Source: CAYZBF01 sp964476585 (GTDB taxonomy: Bacteria; Hydrothermota; UBA3072). Taken from it: a DNA stretch of 64,000 nucleotides. Both the position numbers and the translations under genes were made by a program. The stretch's first letter is position 1. The number at the start of each line of letters is the position of its first letter. Under the pieces are notes generated by a model. That model was not told where the DNA came from. It saw only the letters and a list, made by a program, of their open reading frames with translations, and did not search any database. Below are positions 54,422-62,802 of the stretch, in pieces. The stretch spans positions 21,277-85,276 of the forward strand of contig CAYZBF010000005.1 in NCBI GenBank assembly GCA_964476585.1, given 5' to 3'.

Positions 54422-55498
54422 CTATAATCTCTTCCCATACACTTTATTATAGTATTCTTTATATTCACCAGTGAGAACACTGTTCATCCAGTTTCTATTG
54501 TTCAGATACCACCTTATTGTTTCCTTTAATCCTGTTGTAAAATTAGTTGTGGGTTCCCAGTGGGTTGTGTTTCTTATCTTCTCATAATATAGGGCATATC
54601 GGAAATCGTGCGCTTTACCCCTTGGGTCTTCAATAAAAGTTATAAGTCTATCTAAATATTCTTTACTTTTACCCGTTTCTTCTGCAAGGATTTTACAAAT
54701 AAGATGAACAACTTCAATATTTCTCATCTCAGAGTTCCCACCGATATTATAGATCTCACCTATATTTCCATTTCTTATCAACTTATCAATTGCTCTACAA
54801 TTGTCTACCACGTAAAGCCAGTCACGGATGTTCATACCATCCCCATATACAGGTAGTTCTTTATCCAGAAGTGCATTCCTTATCATCAGTGGAATGAGTT
54901 TTTCGGGGAATTGATAGGGTCCATAGTTATTTGAGCTCCTTGTGATAATGACAGGGACACCATAGCTCTTAAAGTAGGAACGGCATAAGAGATCAGCAGA
55001 TGCCTTTGATGCAGAATAAGGATTATTTGGGTGGAGAGGACTCTCTTCAGTAAATTTATGCTCATTGTCAAGGCTTCCGTAGACTTCATCAGTTGATATT
55101 TGAATGAAACGCTCTATCTTGTATTCCCTGGCTACTTCGAGTAGGACAAGTGTTCCTCTGATGTTAGTTTCTATAAATGGATATGCGTTTAGTATACTTC
55201 TATCCACATGAGACTCAGCGGCAAAATTTACAATTACATTAAAATGCTTTTTCTCAAACAGTTTATTTATTAATTCTCTATCAGATATATCTCCTTTTAG
55301 AAACTCGTATCTCCTTTCATCTTCAAAATCGTAAAGGTTTTCAAGATTGCCTGCATAGGTGAGTTTGTCAAGATTGGTGATTTGAACATTGGAATGGTTA
55401 TTCAATAAATACCTGATGAAATTTGAGCCAATAAAACCAGCTCCACCAGTAATTAAAAGAGAAAGGTCCTCGGGTAATTCCCTATTATGTTTCTCCAT
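54422..55498 (-). CDS. rfbB: dTDP-glucose 4,6-dehydratase
   Basis: A 358-residue extended short-chain dehydrogenase that makes dTDP-4-keto-6-deoxyglucose, the branch point to rhamnose and other deoxysugars. It has the NAD motif TGGAGFIGSNFIR, FAAESHVDRSI, the catalytic STDEVYGSL, YSASKASAD, and RSSNNYGPYQFPEKLIPL. rfbA, rfbC and rfbD are not in the window. It is transcribed alone, divergent from the second phosphodiesterase. Confidence 0.95.
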   Translation of the reverse strand: MEKHNRELPEDLSLLITGGAGFIGSNFIRYLLNNHSNVQITNLDKLTYAGNLENLYDFEDERRYEFLKGDISDRELINKLFEKKHFNVIVNFAAESHVDRSILNAYPFIETNIRGTLVLLEVAREYKIERFIQISTDEVYGSLDNEHKFTEESPLHPNNPYSASKASADLLCRSYFKSYGVPVIITRSSNNYGPYQFPEKLIPLMIRNALLDKELPVYGDGMNIRDWLYVVDNCRAIDKLIRNGNIGEIYNIGGNSEMRNIEVVHLICKILAEETGKSKEYLDRLITFIEDPRGKAHDFRYALYYEKIRNTTHWEPTTNFTTGLKETIRWYLNNRNWMNSVLTGEYKEYYNKVYGKRL

Positions 55499-55504
55499 AA
55501 ATTT

Positions 55505-55532
55505 ATCATACTGGCTGAGAGAATTTTGTCAA
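55505..55532 (-). promoter_or_regulatory. rfbB promoter (leaderless type)
   Basis: On the minus strand TTGACA (55532-55527), 16 bases, TATGAT (55510-55505), then 6 bases to the ATG at 55498. Confidence 0.75.
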
Positions 55533-55606
55533 GAGATGGCTATCTTCTTAAGTCAAGTCATTCTCAGCCCAGAGGTAGTATAAGAATGAAAAAAAAGAAA
55601 AACGGG

Positions 55607-55637
55607 TTGACATTTTTTTCTTTTATGTAATTATTCT
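55607..55637 (+). promoter_or_regulatory. Promoter of glycan operon
   Basis: TTGACA at 55607-55612, with a -10 at ATTATT (55630-55635, spacer 17) or TATTCT (55632-55637, spacer 19). Only 3-5 bases remain before the ATG at 55641. Confidence 0.55.
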
Positions 55638-55640
55638 ATC

Positions 55641-57209
55641 ATGAACAAGGTTTTTATAATAGGCCTTGACGGTGCACCTTATAAAGAGTTTAAGGAATGG
55701 ATAAAGAAAGGTGAATTACCGTTTCTTTCAAGGCTGTCGAAAGAGGGTGCTTTTGGTAAGCTAAGAAGTATCATTCCTGCATATTCAATGCTTGCTTGGC
55801 CGGTGATATTTACCGGTAAAAATCCTGCGAAGATTGGCCCCTTTCTTTATAAAGGAGAAAAGAGAGGTTTTGATCCGGATTACTTCTCTTCAGCACAATT
55901 TATAAACTTTACTGATATAAAGACCTGGTCGCTATGGGAATGGGCTTCCGAGTTTGGTAAGAGAGTAGGCGCTTTGAACATACCCATGAGTTATCCTCCC
56001 ACGGAGGTGAATGGATTTGAGATCACAGGTTTCTTAACTCCAAAAGGCTCTGAAAACTTCACTTATCCTCCGGAACTAAAAGGTGAATTAGAAGGCTATC
56101 GGATTGACATTGCTCTTTCCAGTGGTATGGGTTTCGGTGACAGGACATTGAATAAAGAGGCGATACACAAGGACCTTCTTAATCTACTTGAAGAGAGAAC
56201 TGAATGGACAATTAAACTTCTCTGTAAATATGACCCGGAGATATTTATGATGAATTTCAAGGAAATGGATAATTTTATGCATTATTTCTGGGATAAAAAG
56301 GATCTCCTACTTGATTACTTTAAGAGAGCCGATAGGAGTGCGAAAAGGATATATGAGGAGTTAAAGCCTAATCATATTTTGTTTATATCTGATCATGGAT
56401 TTACAGATGCCCCAATAAAATACTTCCATATCAATCAATATCTTGAAGATAAAGGATTTTTAAAAAGAGCAGAAAATGTTAAGGGCAGATTTTCAAACTT
56501 TATATATAAAACCGGTATAGAGACAGTGAAGAGATTTGGCTTCCTGAGGAATCTTTTCACTGATAGATTTAAGCTGAAGATAGTGAGGGAAAGTATGAAG
56601 GAAAAGATTGACTGGGATAAGACAAGGGCTTATGCCAACTGGTATGCAGGCATTTATCTTAACCCTGAATATTATTCGAATGAAGAGAGTAAAAAGGAAG
56701 GAGCAGAAGAAATTAAGGGTCTTCTTATAGATGCTAAGGACCCGGAGAATGGCAAAGCGATATTCCTTGATGCAAAGACAAAATGGGATTTATATAAAGG
56801 CGAATACTTTGATGAGATGCCCGATGTGGTGTATACAACTACAAAGGATTATAAGCTGAACACTAATCTTCCCGGGAAACTTATCGATAAAAGGATCGAC
56901 CGCCCTGATTTAGTGGGTCATCATGTGGCTGCCCTGGATGGTATTATTCTTATTCGGGGTGATAGGGTTAAAAAGGGTATAGAATTAGGAGATAGCTCTA
57001 TCAAAGATGTCTTTCCCACCGCCTGTGCACTTGGAGATATCCCAATCCCGAAAGATGTTGATGGCAGGATTCTGAAAGAAGCATTAATTGAAGGTTCTTA
57101 CAGGGAAGAATATAAAGATTTACCATATTCTCAGAAAGAGGCACATTATTTATCGGAAGATGAGGATAAATCAGTAAAAGAACATCTGAGGGGGCTGGGA
57201 TATATATAA
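55641..57209 (+). CDS. Alkaline-phosphatase superfamily phosphodiesterase, copy 2
   Basis: A 522-residue relative of the protein at 53070-54362. It has GLDGAP (8-13), the nucleophile block in PAYSMLAWPVIFTGKNPAK, MDNFMHYFWD and ISDHGF near 250, and a longer C-terminal part with DLVGHHVAALDG, which may supply a metal-binding His. No signal peptide. It heads an operon with a broken methyltransferase, a glycosyltransferase and a YfhO-like protein, so a role in surface glycan or lipid-linked sugar processing is likely. Substrate unknown. Confidence 0.82.
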   Translation: MNKVFIIGLDGAPYKEFKEWIKKGELPFLSRLSKEGAFGKLRSIIPAYSMLAWPVIFTGKNPAKIGPFLYKGEKRGFDPDYFSSAQFINFTDIKTWSLWEWASEFGKRVGALNIPMSYPPTEVNGFEITGFLTPKGSENFTYPPELKGELEGYRIDIALSSGMGFGDRTLNKEAIHKDLLNLLEERTEWTIKLLCKYDPEIFMMNFKEMDNFMHYFWDKKDLLLDYFKRADRSAKRIYEELKPNHILFISDHGFTDAPIKYFHINQYLEDKGFLKRAENVKGRFSNFIYKTGIETVKRFGFLRNLFTDRFKLKIVRESMKEKIDWDKTRAYANWYAGIYLNPEYYSNEESKKEGAEEIKGLLIDAKDPENGKAIFLDAKTKWDLYKGEYFDEMPDVVYTTTKDYKLNTNLPGKLIDKRIDRPDLVGHHVAALDGIILIRGDRVKKGIELGDSSIKDVFPTACALGDIPIPKDVDGRILKEALIEGSYREEYKDLPYSQKEAHYLSEDEDKSVKEHLRGLGYI

Positions 57210-57231
57210 AAATTACATATAAAAATGTGTG

Positions 57232-57984
57232 ATGGAGCCCCGTAGATTTACAAGGAAAGATTATTCCGAAGAACATGCGGTTGTATTTACGCGCCGATAC
57301 GATGAAGGAGAACGCAAAATAAAAATTGAGAAAGTCCGTTAGTATAGTTCAAATATTAAAGGTAAGCTCATTTTGGATTTAGGTTGTGGAGTTGGATTCT
57401 TCAGTAATCTCTATAGTGAACTGGGAGCTACAGTTGTGACTATAGATTATGCAAATTCAATGGTTACTGCTACCCAAAAAAGATATGGAGAAAAATTTCA
57501 TATTGTCCAAAGTGAGGCAATATTTCTTCCATAGGGTTTTATCCTTATTACAACAGATAAGAAAGGGCTTAGTGTGGGGTCCTTACATAGAAATATGTTG
57601 AAAAATTTATACATAAATCTACTAACTTCTATACAAGCCTTTATAAAGCAGGCCTTACATTTTGAGAGATATCAAACACCTTTGTATACACATGTCAGGG
57701 AGTATACACCGTCAGAACTTTCCCAATTCATGGGGAATAATGGTTTTTGTCTTGAATTTATGGATACCTTCCCCGACAGGAGATTTTTTGGTCTATGGGA
57801 ACATCTTATTGAATTTTTGTTCAGGGGATACCTACGGATATACAAATGGGATTCACCAATATATAAATTTAAGAAGGAAGGCCTCAAAGCTGACTCCTCT
57901 GCAGGCAGACTTTTTAAGAATATTCTTCATTTTTCATCCCACTTGGTTGGCGAAAGTATAAATATACCTATAATCAGGATATGA
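57232..57984 (+). pseudogene. Broken class I SAM methyltransferase
   Basis: One frame from ATG 57232 to TGA 57984 reads as a methyltransferase with two in-frame TAG codons (57340-57342 and 57532-57534). The SAM motif ILDLGCGVGFF follows the first stop, and the typical C-terminal YTPSELSQFMGNNGF block is intact. Between EAIFLP and GFILITTD the expected motif II-III region (about 40 residues) is missing, as if deleted. No frameshifts are seen. The frame still overlaps the glycosyltransferase start (ATGA), showing it was a working member of this operon. Confidence 0.78.
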
Positions 57985-59123
57985 TAGAGATAAAAAAACC
58001 TTCTCTGTCGGTGCTCTCTTCACTCCCTCCTGTTTTGGGTATAAGTAATTTTACTCTTTCAGCTATAAAGACGCTCGCCCAGTGCTTTTCTCTTCAAATA
58101 CTCGCTTATTATCGATTTTATCCCCCCTTTCTCAGGATTAACACTGTTAAGTATGGTAGAGCGTTAACTTCAAGTAAAGATTTCGAAATACTTTACAGTT
58201 TAAGCATTATTAATCCATTCTCCTGGGTCAGAACATATAGGAATATTTCATCTCCTGTTGTTTTGATGGAATGGTGGAATGTTATTCAACTTCCCCATTA
58301 TATTTTTCTGTCTTATTTATTGAAAAAGAAAAATATAAAAATATTTGCTGAACTTCATAATCCAGTATCGCACGAGGGCATTATTGGAGAAAGGGTTCTT
58401 TTTAATATGTGGATGAGATTAGTTGATTTGGTAATAGTTCATACTGAGTGCTCAAGAAATGCAGTAGATCATGATTCAATCCATATCATACCGTATGGGG
58501 TATATCCTTGCAAGGATATACCTACCAAGGAAGCGAGAAAAAAATTTTCAATTCCCAATGAAGCAAAAGTCCTACTGTTTTTTGGGAATTTAAGGCTATA
58601 CAAAGGACTTGATATACTCCTTAAATCCTTCAAGCATATAGCTATAAAAGACAAAAGTGTATGGATAATCATAGCGGGTAGGCCATGGGAAGATTTTGAG
58701 AATTATTTAACGATGATAGATTCTTTTGATGAGAATATAAGTTCAAGGATTATCTTGAGGGGTGAATTTATCCCTGAAAGGGAGGTCCCAATCTATTTTT
58801 CTGCTGCTGATCTTTTAGTATTACCTTATAAACAATTTGATTCTCAGAGTGGAGTCATAATGCTTGCAATAAGTTCTGGATTACCCTATGTAGTAACAGA
58901 TGTTGAGGGTCTGGTTGAATTTGCTTTAAGTGATTTTTCAATATCCAGGGTTGATTCAAAAGACCTTTCTTTTGTAATTGAAAGAATTCTATCTTCATCT
59001 TCTTTGCAGGAGGAACTGAAATCCAATCTTAAATCTTTGAAGTTAAAATATAGTTGGGGAAGTTATGTCAGTAAAATAAAAGAACTATGGGATATATCAA
59101 TAAGTAGTAAGGAGGAGAAATGA
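57981..59123 (+). CDS. Glycosyltransferase, GT-B (GT4-like)
   Basis: A 380-residue protein with the GT-B fold. The C-terminal half has the family's LLFFGNLRLYKGLDILLKSFK, WIIIAGRPW, FSAADLLVLPYKQFDSQSG and a degenerate donor-site region (SSGLPYVVTDVEGLVEF). The N-terminal domain is variable, as expected for acceptor binding. It probably adds a sugar to a surface polysaccharide or glycolipid. ATGA overlaps on both sides couple it to the broken methyltransferase and the YfhO-like gene. Confidence 0.88.
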   Translation: MIEIKKPSLSVLSSLPPVLGISNFTLSAIKTLAQCFSLQILAYYRFYPPFLRINTVKYGRALTSSKDFEILYSLSIINPFSWVRTYRNISSPVVLMEWWNVIQLPHYIFLSYLLKKKNIKIFAELHNPVSHEGIIGERVLFNMWMRLVDLVIVHTECSRNAVDHDSIHIIPYGVYPCKDIPTKEARKKFSIPNEAKVLLFFGNLRLYKGLDILLKSFKHIAIKDKSVWIIIAGRPWEDFENYLTMIDSFDENISSRIILRGEFIPEREVPIYFSAADLLVLPYKQFDSQSGVIMLAISSGLPYVVTDVEGLVEFALSDFSISRVDSKDLSFVIERILSSSSLQEELKSNLKSLKLKYSWGSYVSKIKELWDISISSKEEK

Positions 59124-61510
59124 AGGTGAAAGGTTTTTCTGATTTATTTGTTTTTTTAGGATATCTTGTTTTGCCATTTATATATTTTTATAAATTTTTA
59201 TCCGGTAAATTAATGCTTTATGGGAGTGACTGGCTGCTCGGAGTTTACTCTAACAAGGTATGGATGGCGGAGTTTATCAAGAAATTTCATTCAATTGCCT
59301 ACTGGAATCCGTATGTTTTTTCAGGTAACATCACTGTCGGCGCATTTTTCGGGGATATTATGACTCCAACCATGTTGTCACGGTTTATAATTCCTACTCA
59401 TATAGTTCATGTTCTCACCTATGTATTTATAATCTCAATTGCTTCCTTTGGAACCTATTTACTTCTTAAAAATATTGGAATTAAAAGAAATCTGGCAATT
59501 CTTGGGGGAATACTTTACGGCTGGACTGGAGTAATAGTATCAACAACAGAAGGGGGACATCTTGGAAGGACAGTAAGTGCTGCCTTATTTCCAATGATTT
59601 TCTATCTGATTTTTATGGGCTTGAAGAAAAAAAGAATAAGGTATTTCATCCTAGCGGGTGGAACAGGAGGACTAACACTCCTTATGGGACATTTCCAGAT
59701 GGCTTACTACTATGTTCCGACTATACTGGGCTTTGTTATATGGTACCTGATAGCCAAAAGAAAAGAGTACAAAAGGAAGGAAATTATTAAAATATCTTCA
59801 TTCCTTGTGCTTACCTTCCTTGTGAGTGCAATGATGTATTCTTTTTACATATTTCCTGTAAAGATGAATCTCCCATATGGGGCAAGGGGTGCAAGCAGAG
59901 GGTATGAATATGCAACTTCCTGGTCAATGCCTCCCGAGGAAACCTTAGGTTTATTCAATCCTTATTTTTCAGGAATTCTGGACAATTACTGGGGTAGGAA
60001 CTACTTCAAACTTCATACAGAGTTCACAGGTATATTGGTGCTTCTACTCTTTCTTGGTGGGGTGATATTTGAGAGAAAGAGGGGATGGGTGAAATTCTCT
60101 ATATGGTTATTCGTCCTTTCACTACTTTTTGCCTGGGGAGGTCATACTTTTTTCTATAGAATTTACTATTACTTGATTCCTGGCATACAAAAATTCAGAG
60201 CCCCTGCTATGCTATTCTATCAGACTGTTTTTACCATGGTCATAGCTGGAATGTTTTTTCTGAATAACCTTGAATATGATAAGAAAAAAGTATATTATAT
60301 TTTTGTATTCTCAGGATTTATACTACTACTTGCTCTTATATTCACGCTGGCGAAATCGGGAATACAGACAAATCTTGCTAAGTTTATCTCCACAAAACTT
60401 TATTATAATTACAGTAGATCTATTGTCCAAAGCAAGATTTCTGTGCTTTACAGGAATTACCCCTTGATTATAAAAGGGTTCTATTTTTCGTTTCTTTTTG
60501 CATTAATTTATTCAGGGTTCCTACTGGCGGTGTCTAAGAATAAGTTCAAAAAGACATGGTTATTTCTTGCTATCGGTGTGGTCTTTCTCTTTGAAGTCTG
60601 GCCCATTGAGAAAAAGTTCTTGAAGGCTGTTTCCCATCCTGATAAATACTATGCATCCGATGATGTTGTAGATTTTTTGAAAAGGGATAGTTCCAAGTTC
60701 CGTATCTTTCCTTTACGGTATGAACATGATAAGGATGGGTTGCTTGCACTCCATGGATTACAAAATGTAGGAGGATATACTCCAAACCCGCTTAAGATAT
60801 ACCAAAAGTATATAGGAGCAGGAAATTCTGTAATGTTCCAACCTACGGGATTAATCAGCAATCCTAAATTGATTGACCTTCTTAATGTAAAATACCTTAT
60901 CGATAGACCATTACCAGAGGATATTTCAGGATATCCAGAAAGGGTTCAAAATCAGATAAAACAATGGAAGAACTTCATCTCGAGATACAAAGAGATTTAT
61001 AGAACAAATAAATATATAGTTTTTAAGAACCCTGACCAAGTTCCAAGGATTTATATGGTCCATCTCTTTAATATCGAGAAGGATTACGAATTTGTTTTAG
61101 GAAAAATTGGAGAGGATGACTTTTCACCTCTTGATTCCTGCTATCTTGATGAAAGCCCTTCGTATCAAACGGATGAGAACATAAAGCATGAGTACTCAAT
61201 AGATATTACATCTTATAGCCCTAACCAGATTATTCTACAAGTCAACTCAAATGCTCCAGGAATTGTAATATTCTCAGAGAACTATTACCCCCAATGGAAA
61301 GCGAGAGTAGATGGTAGGGGAGCTAAGGTATATCGAACCAATTACCTCTTTAGAGGAGTGGAGGTTTCTGAAGGAAGCCACAAGGTAGAAATGGTATATG
61401 ATAACACAGAAGAGAAGAAAGGGATAATCTTATCATTTATAGGTTATTTAATATTTCTTTCAGGCTTTTTCTTCCCACAGAGGGAAAGGGTTAAAGAAAG
61501 TTACTCTTGA
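59120..61510 (+). CDS. YfhO-like polytopic membrane protein
   Basis: A 796-residue membrane protein with about 12-13 helices in the first 500 residues and a soluble extracytoplasmic C-terminal domain (about 510-765) followed by one last helix. YGSDWLLGVYSNKVW and IAYWNPYVFSGNITVGAFFGD near the N-terminus fit the YfhO/GT-C-like family. Members are thought to use polyprenyl-linked sugars to modify teichoic acids or glycolipids. It ends in a 20-base tail-to-tail overlap with the flippase gene. Confidence 0.85.
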   Translation: MKVKGFSDLFVFLGYLVLPFIYFYKFLSGKLMLYGSDWLLGVYSNKVWMAEFIKKFHSIAYWNPYVFSGNITVGAFFGDIMTPTMLSRFIIPTHIVHVLTYVFIISIASFGTYLLLKNIGIKRNLAILGGILYGWTGVIVSTTEGGHLGRTVSAALFPMIFYLIFMGLKKKRIRYFILAGGTGGLTLLMGHFQMAYYYVPTILGFVIWYLIAKRKEYKRKEIIKISSFLVLTFLVSAMMYSFYIFPVKMNLPYGARGASRGYEYATSWSMPPEETLGLFNPYFSGILDNYWGRNYFKLHTEFTGILVLLLFLGGVIFERKRGWVKFSIWLFVLSLLFAWGGHTFFYRIYYYLIPGIQKFRAPAMLFYQTVFTMVIAGMFFLNNLEYDKKKVYYIFVFSGFILLLALIFTLAKSGIQTNLAKFISTKLYYNYSRSIVQSKISVLYRNYPLIIKGFYFSFLFALIYSGFLLAVSKNKFKKTWLFLAIGVVFLFEVWPIEKKFLKAVSHPDKYYASDDVVDFLKRDSSKFRIFPLRYEHDKDGLLALHGLQNVGGYTPNPLKIYQKYIGAGNSVMFQPTGLISNPKLIDLLNVKYLIDRPLPEDISGYPERVQNQIKQWKNFISRYKEIYRTNKYIVFKNPDQVPRIYMVHLFNIEKDYEFVLGKIGEDDFSPLDSCYLDESPSYQTDENIKHEYSIDITSYSPNQIILQVNSNAPGIVIFSENYYPQWKARVDGRGAKVYRTNYLFRGVEVSEGSHKVEMVYDNTEEKKGIILSFIGYLIFLSGFFFPQRERVKESYS

Positions 61511-62747
61511 AAAAAAGATAGTATGCCTGACTGACAGCATAAAAGAAGGTTCCTGCAAGTAATGATAACTCTACCCTGATCATCGGGCTCATTTTCAGAA
61601 GCACTACGGCTATAATAGCTACAAACAGAGAACCTATTATAGAGAATAGTGAAACTCTGTATTTTCCTCCGGCAACGAGTATCCTGTTAATCAATCTAGC
61701 GAACATATAGAATCCAACCATTAATGAGATAAGGAGACAATCAAGTCTCTGTACTATATATGAGTTTCCCATAACTAATTGTACAATTCCTGGTCCCCAG
61801 AGAAAAAATATGAGGCTTACAGAGGTTATTACAGAAAGGACTATAATAGTACTTTTCTTTATATACCTCTCGATTTGCTCTTTGTTATTTTCACCAAAGG
61901 CTCTTGAAATGTTGGGGAATAAACTTATGGATAGAGCTATAAGGGCACTTCTCATAAAATTCAAAGGCATAAAAACGGCGGTATAAAGTCCGTTGTAATA
62001 ATTTGCATGTGCTCCACCAATTAGTTTTATCATCATTGGACCCAGCCTTAAAAGAAATAGGCTGAAAAAATTTAAGAAACTTAACTCTATAATAAAGAGT
62101 TCGATTCCTTTTACTGGTTTGTGATTACCTTTGAGTGAAAACCAGTTCCTTTTACCGATTAAGATCATCAGGATAACCGTTGGTATAACTGGGCTCAGGG
62201 CGATTCCGGCACCGGCAGAAACAACACTTTTTTCTAAAAGTAAACCCACGACAATTCCAATAAAGATAAAAAATCGCTGGATTATAAGAAAGAGGGAAAC
62301 TATATGGAATTCTCTGTGGCCTTCTACTATAGATAGAAAGAAACGGAATCCTGAAAATAAAAGCACTCCCAGTATGAATTCAAATAGTAAAATCAGGTTA
62401 GCGTCAAAAAAATTGAATGCTATTTTAGAAGAAAATAATATAGTGATCAAAAGGAAAATCCCTGCAAAGATTGAAAATACAAGAGTTGCTTTACTGTAAA
62501 CAGTTCTCAAATCTCCGCTATCTTTAGAAGTTCTGTAATATGGAATATTCTTCATAAGAGTGTCCCTCACCCCAGAAGATAGAACAATCTTGAATGTCAT
62601 AATAAGAGAATACAGTAGACTTAGTAGTCCAAATTTGGATGGACCAAGGAAACGTGCTGCAATTACTTGGAAGAGAAAGACAAAGAATGCAGCTCCATAT
62701 TGCCCTAAAATATTGAATATAGTACCTTTCCTAACACCCTGTGGCAT
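61491..62747 (-). CDS. Polysaccharide flippase (Wzx/MOP family)
   Basis: A 418-residue membrane protein with 12-14 helices of the oligosaccharide flippase family. Its N-terminus (GTIFNILGQYGAAFFVFLFQVIAARFLGPSKFGLLSLLYS) is the typical polysaccharide-synthesis signature. It would move lipid-linked glycan to the periplasm for the neighbouring operon. An in-frame GTG-type extension to 62771 lies inside the promoter, so the ATG at 62747 is chosen. Confidence 0.87.
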   Translation of the reverse strand: MPQGVRKGTIFNILGQYGAAFFVFLFQVIAARFLGPSKFGLLSLLYSLIMTFKIVLSSGVRDTLMKNIPYYRTSKDSGDLRTVYSKATLVFSIFAGIFLLITILFSSKIAFNFFDANLILLFEFILGVLLFSGFRFFLSIVEGHREFHIVSLFLIIQRFFIFIGIVVGLLLEKSVVSAGAGIALSPVIPTVILMILIGKRNWFSLKGNHKPVKGIELFIIELSFLNFFSLFLLRLGPMMIKLIGGAHANYYNGLYTAVFMPLNFMRSALIALSISLFPNISRAFGENNKEQIERYIKKSTIIVLSVITSVSLIFFLWGPGIVQLVMGNSYIVQRLDCLLISLMVGFYMFARLINRILVAGGKYRVSLFSIIGSLFVAIIAVVLLKMSPMIRVELSLLAGTFFYAVSQAYYLFFKSNFL

Positions 62748-62753
62748 ATTGGA

Positions 62754-62781
62754 AGTATATATGTATACCAAAGACTGTCAA
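62754..62781 (-). promoter_or_regulatory. Flippase promoter (leaderless type)
   Basis: On the minus strand TTGACA (62781-62776), 16 bases, TATACT (62759-62754), then 6 bases (TCCAAT) to the ATG at 62747. Confidence 0.78.
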
Positions 62782-62802
62782 CCTTGGGACAAAGCCTAAA
62801 CT

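Noticed and set aside
57340..57534. Amber codons read as an amino acid such as pyrrolysine
   Set aside because: TAG is used as a normal stop in several intact genes here, and the same gene has lost about 40 conserved residues; decay is simpler.
57574..57984. Independent 136-residue gene
   Set aside because: It is in the same frame as the upstream methyltransferase fragments and is simply the C-terminal part of that broken gene.
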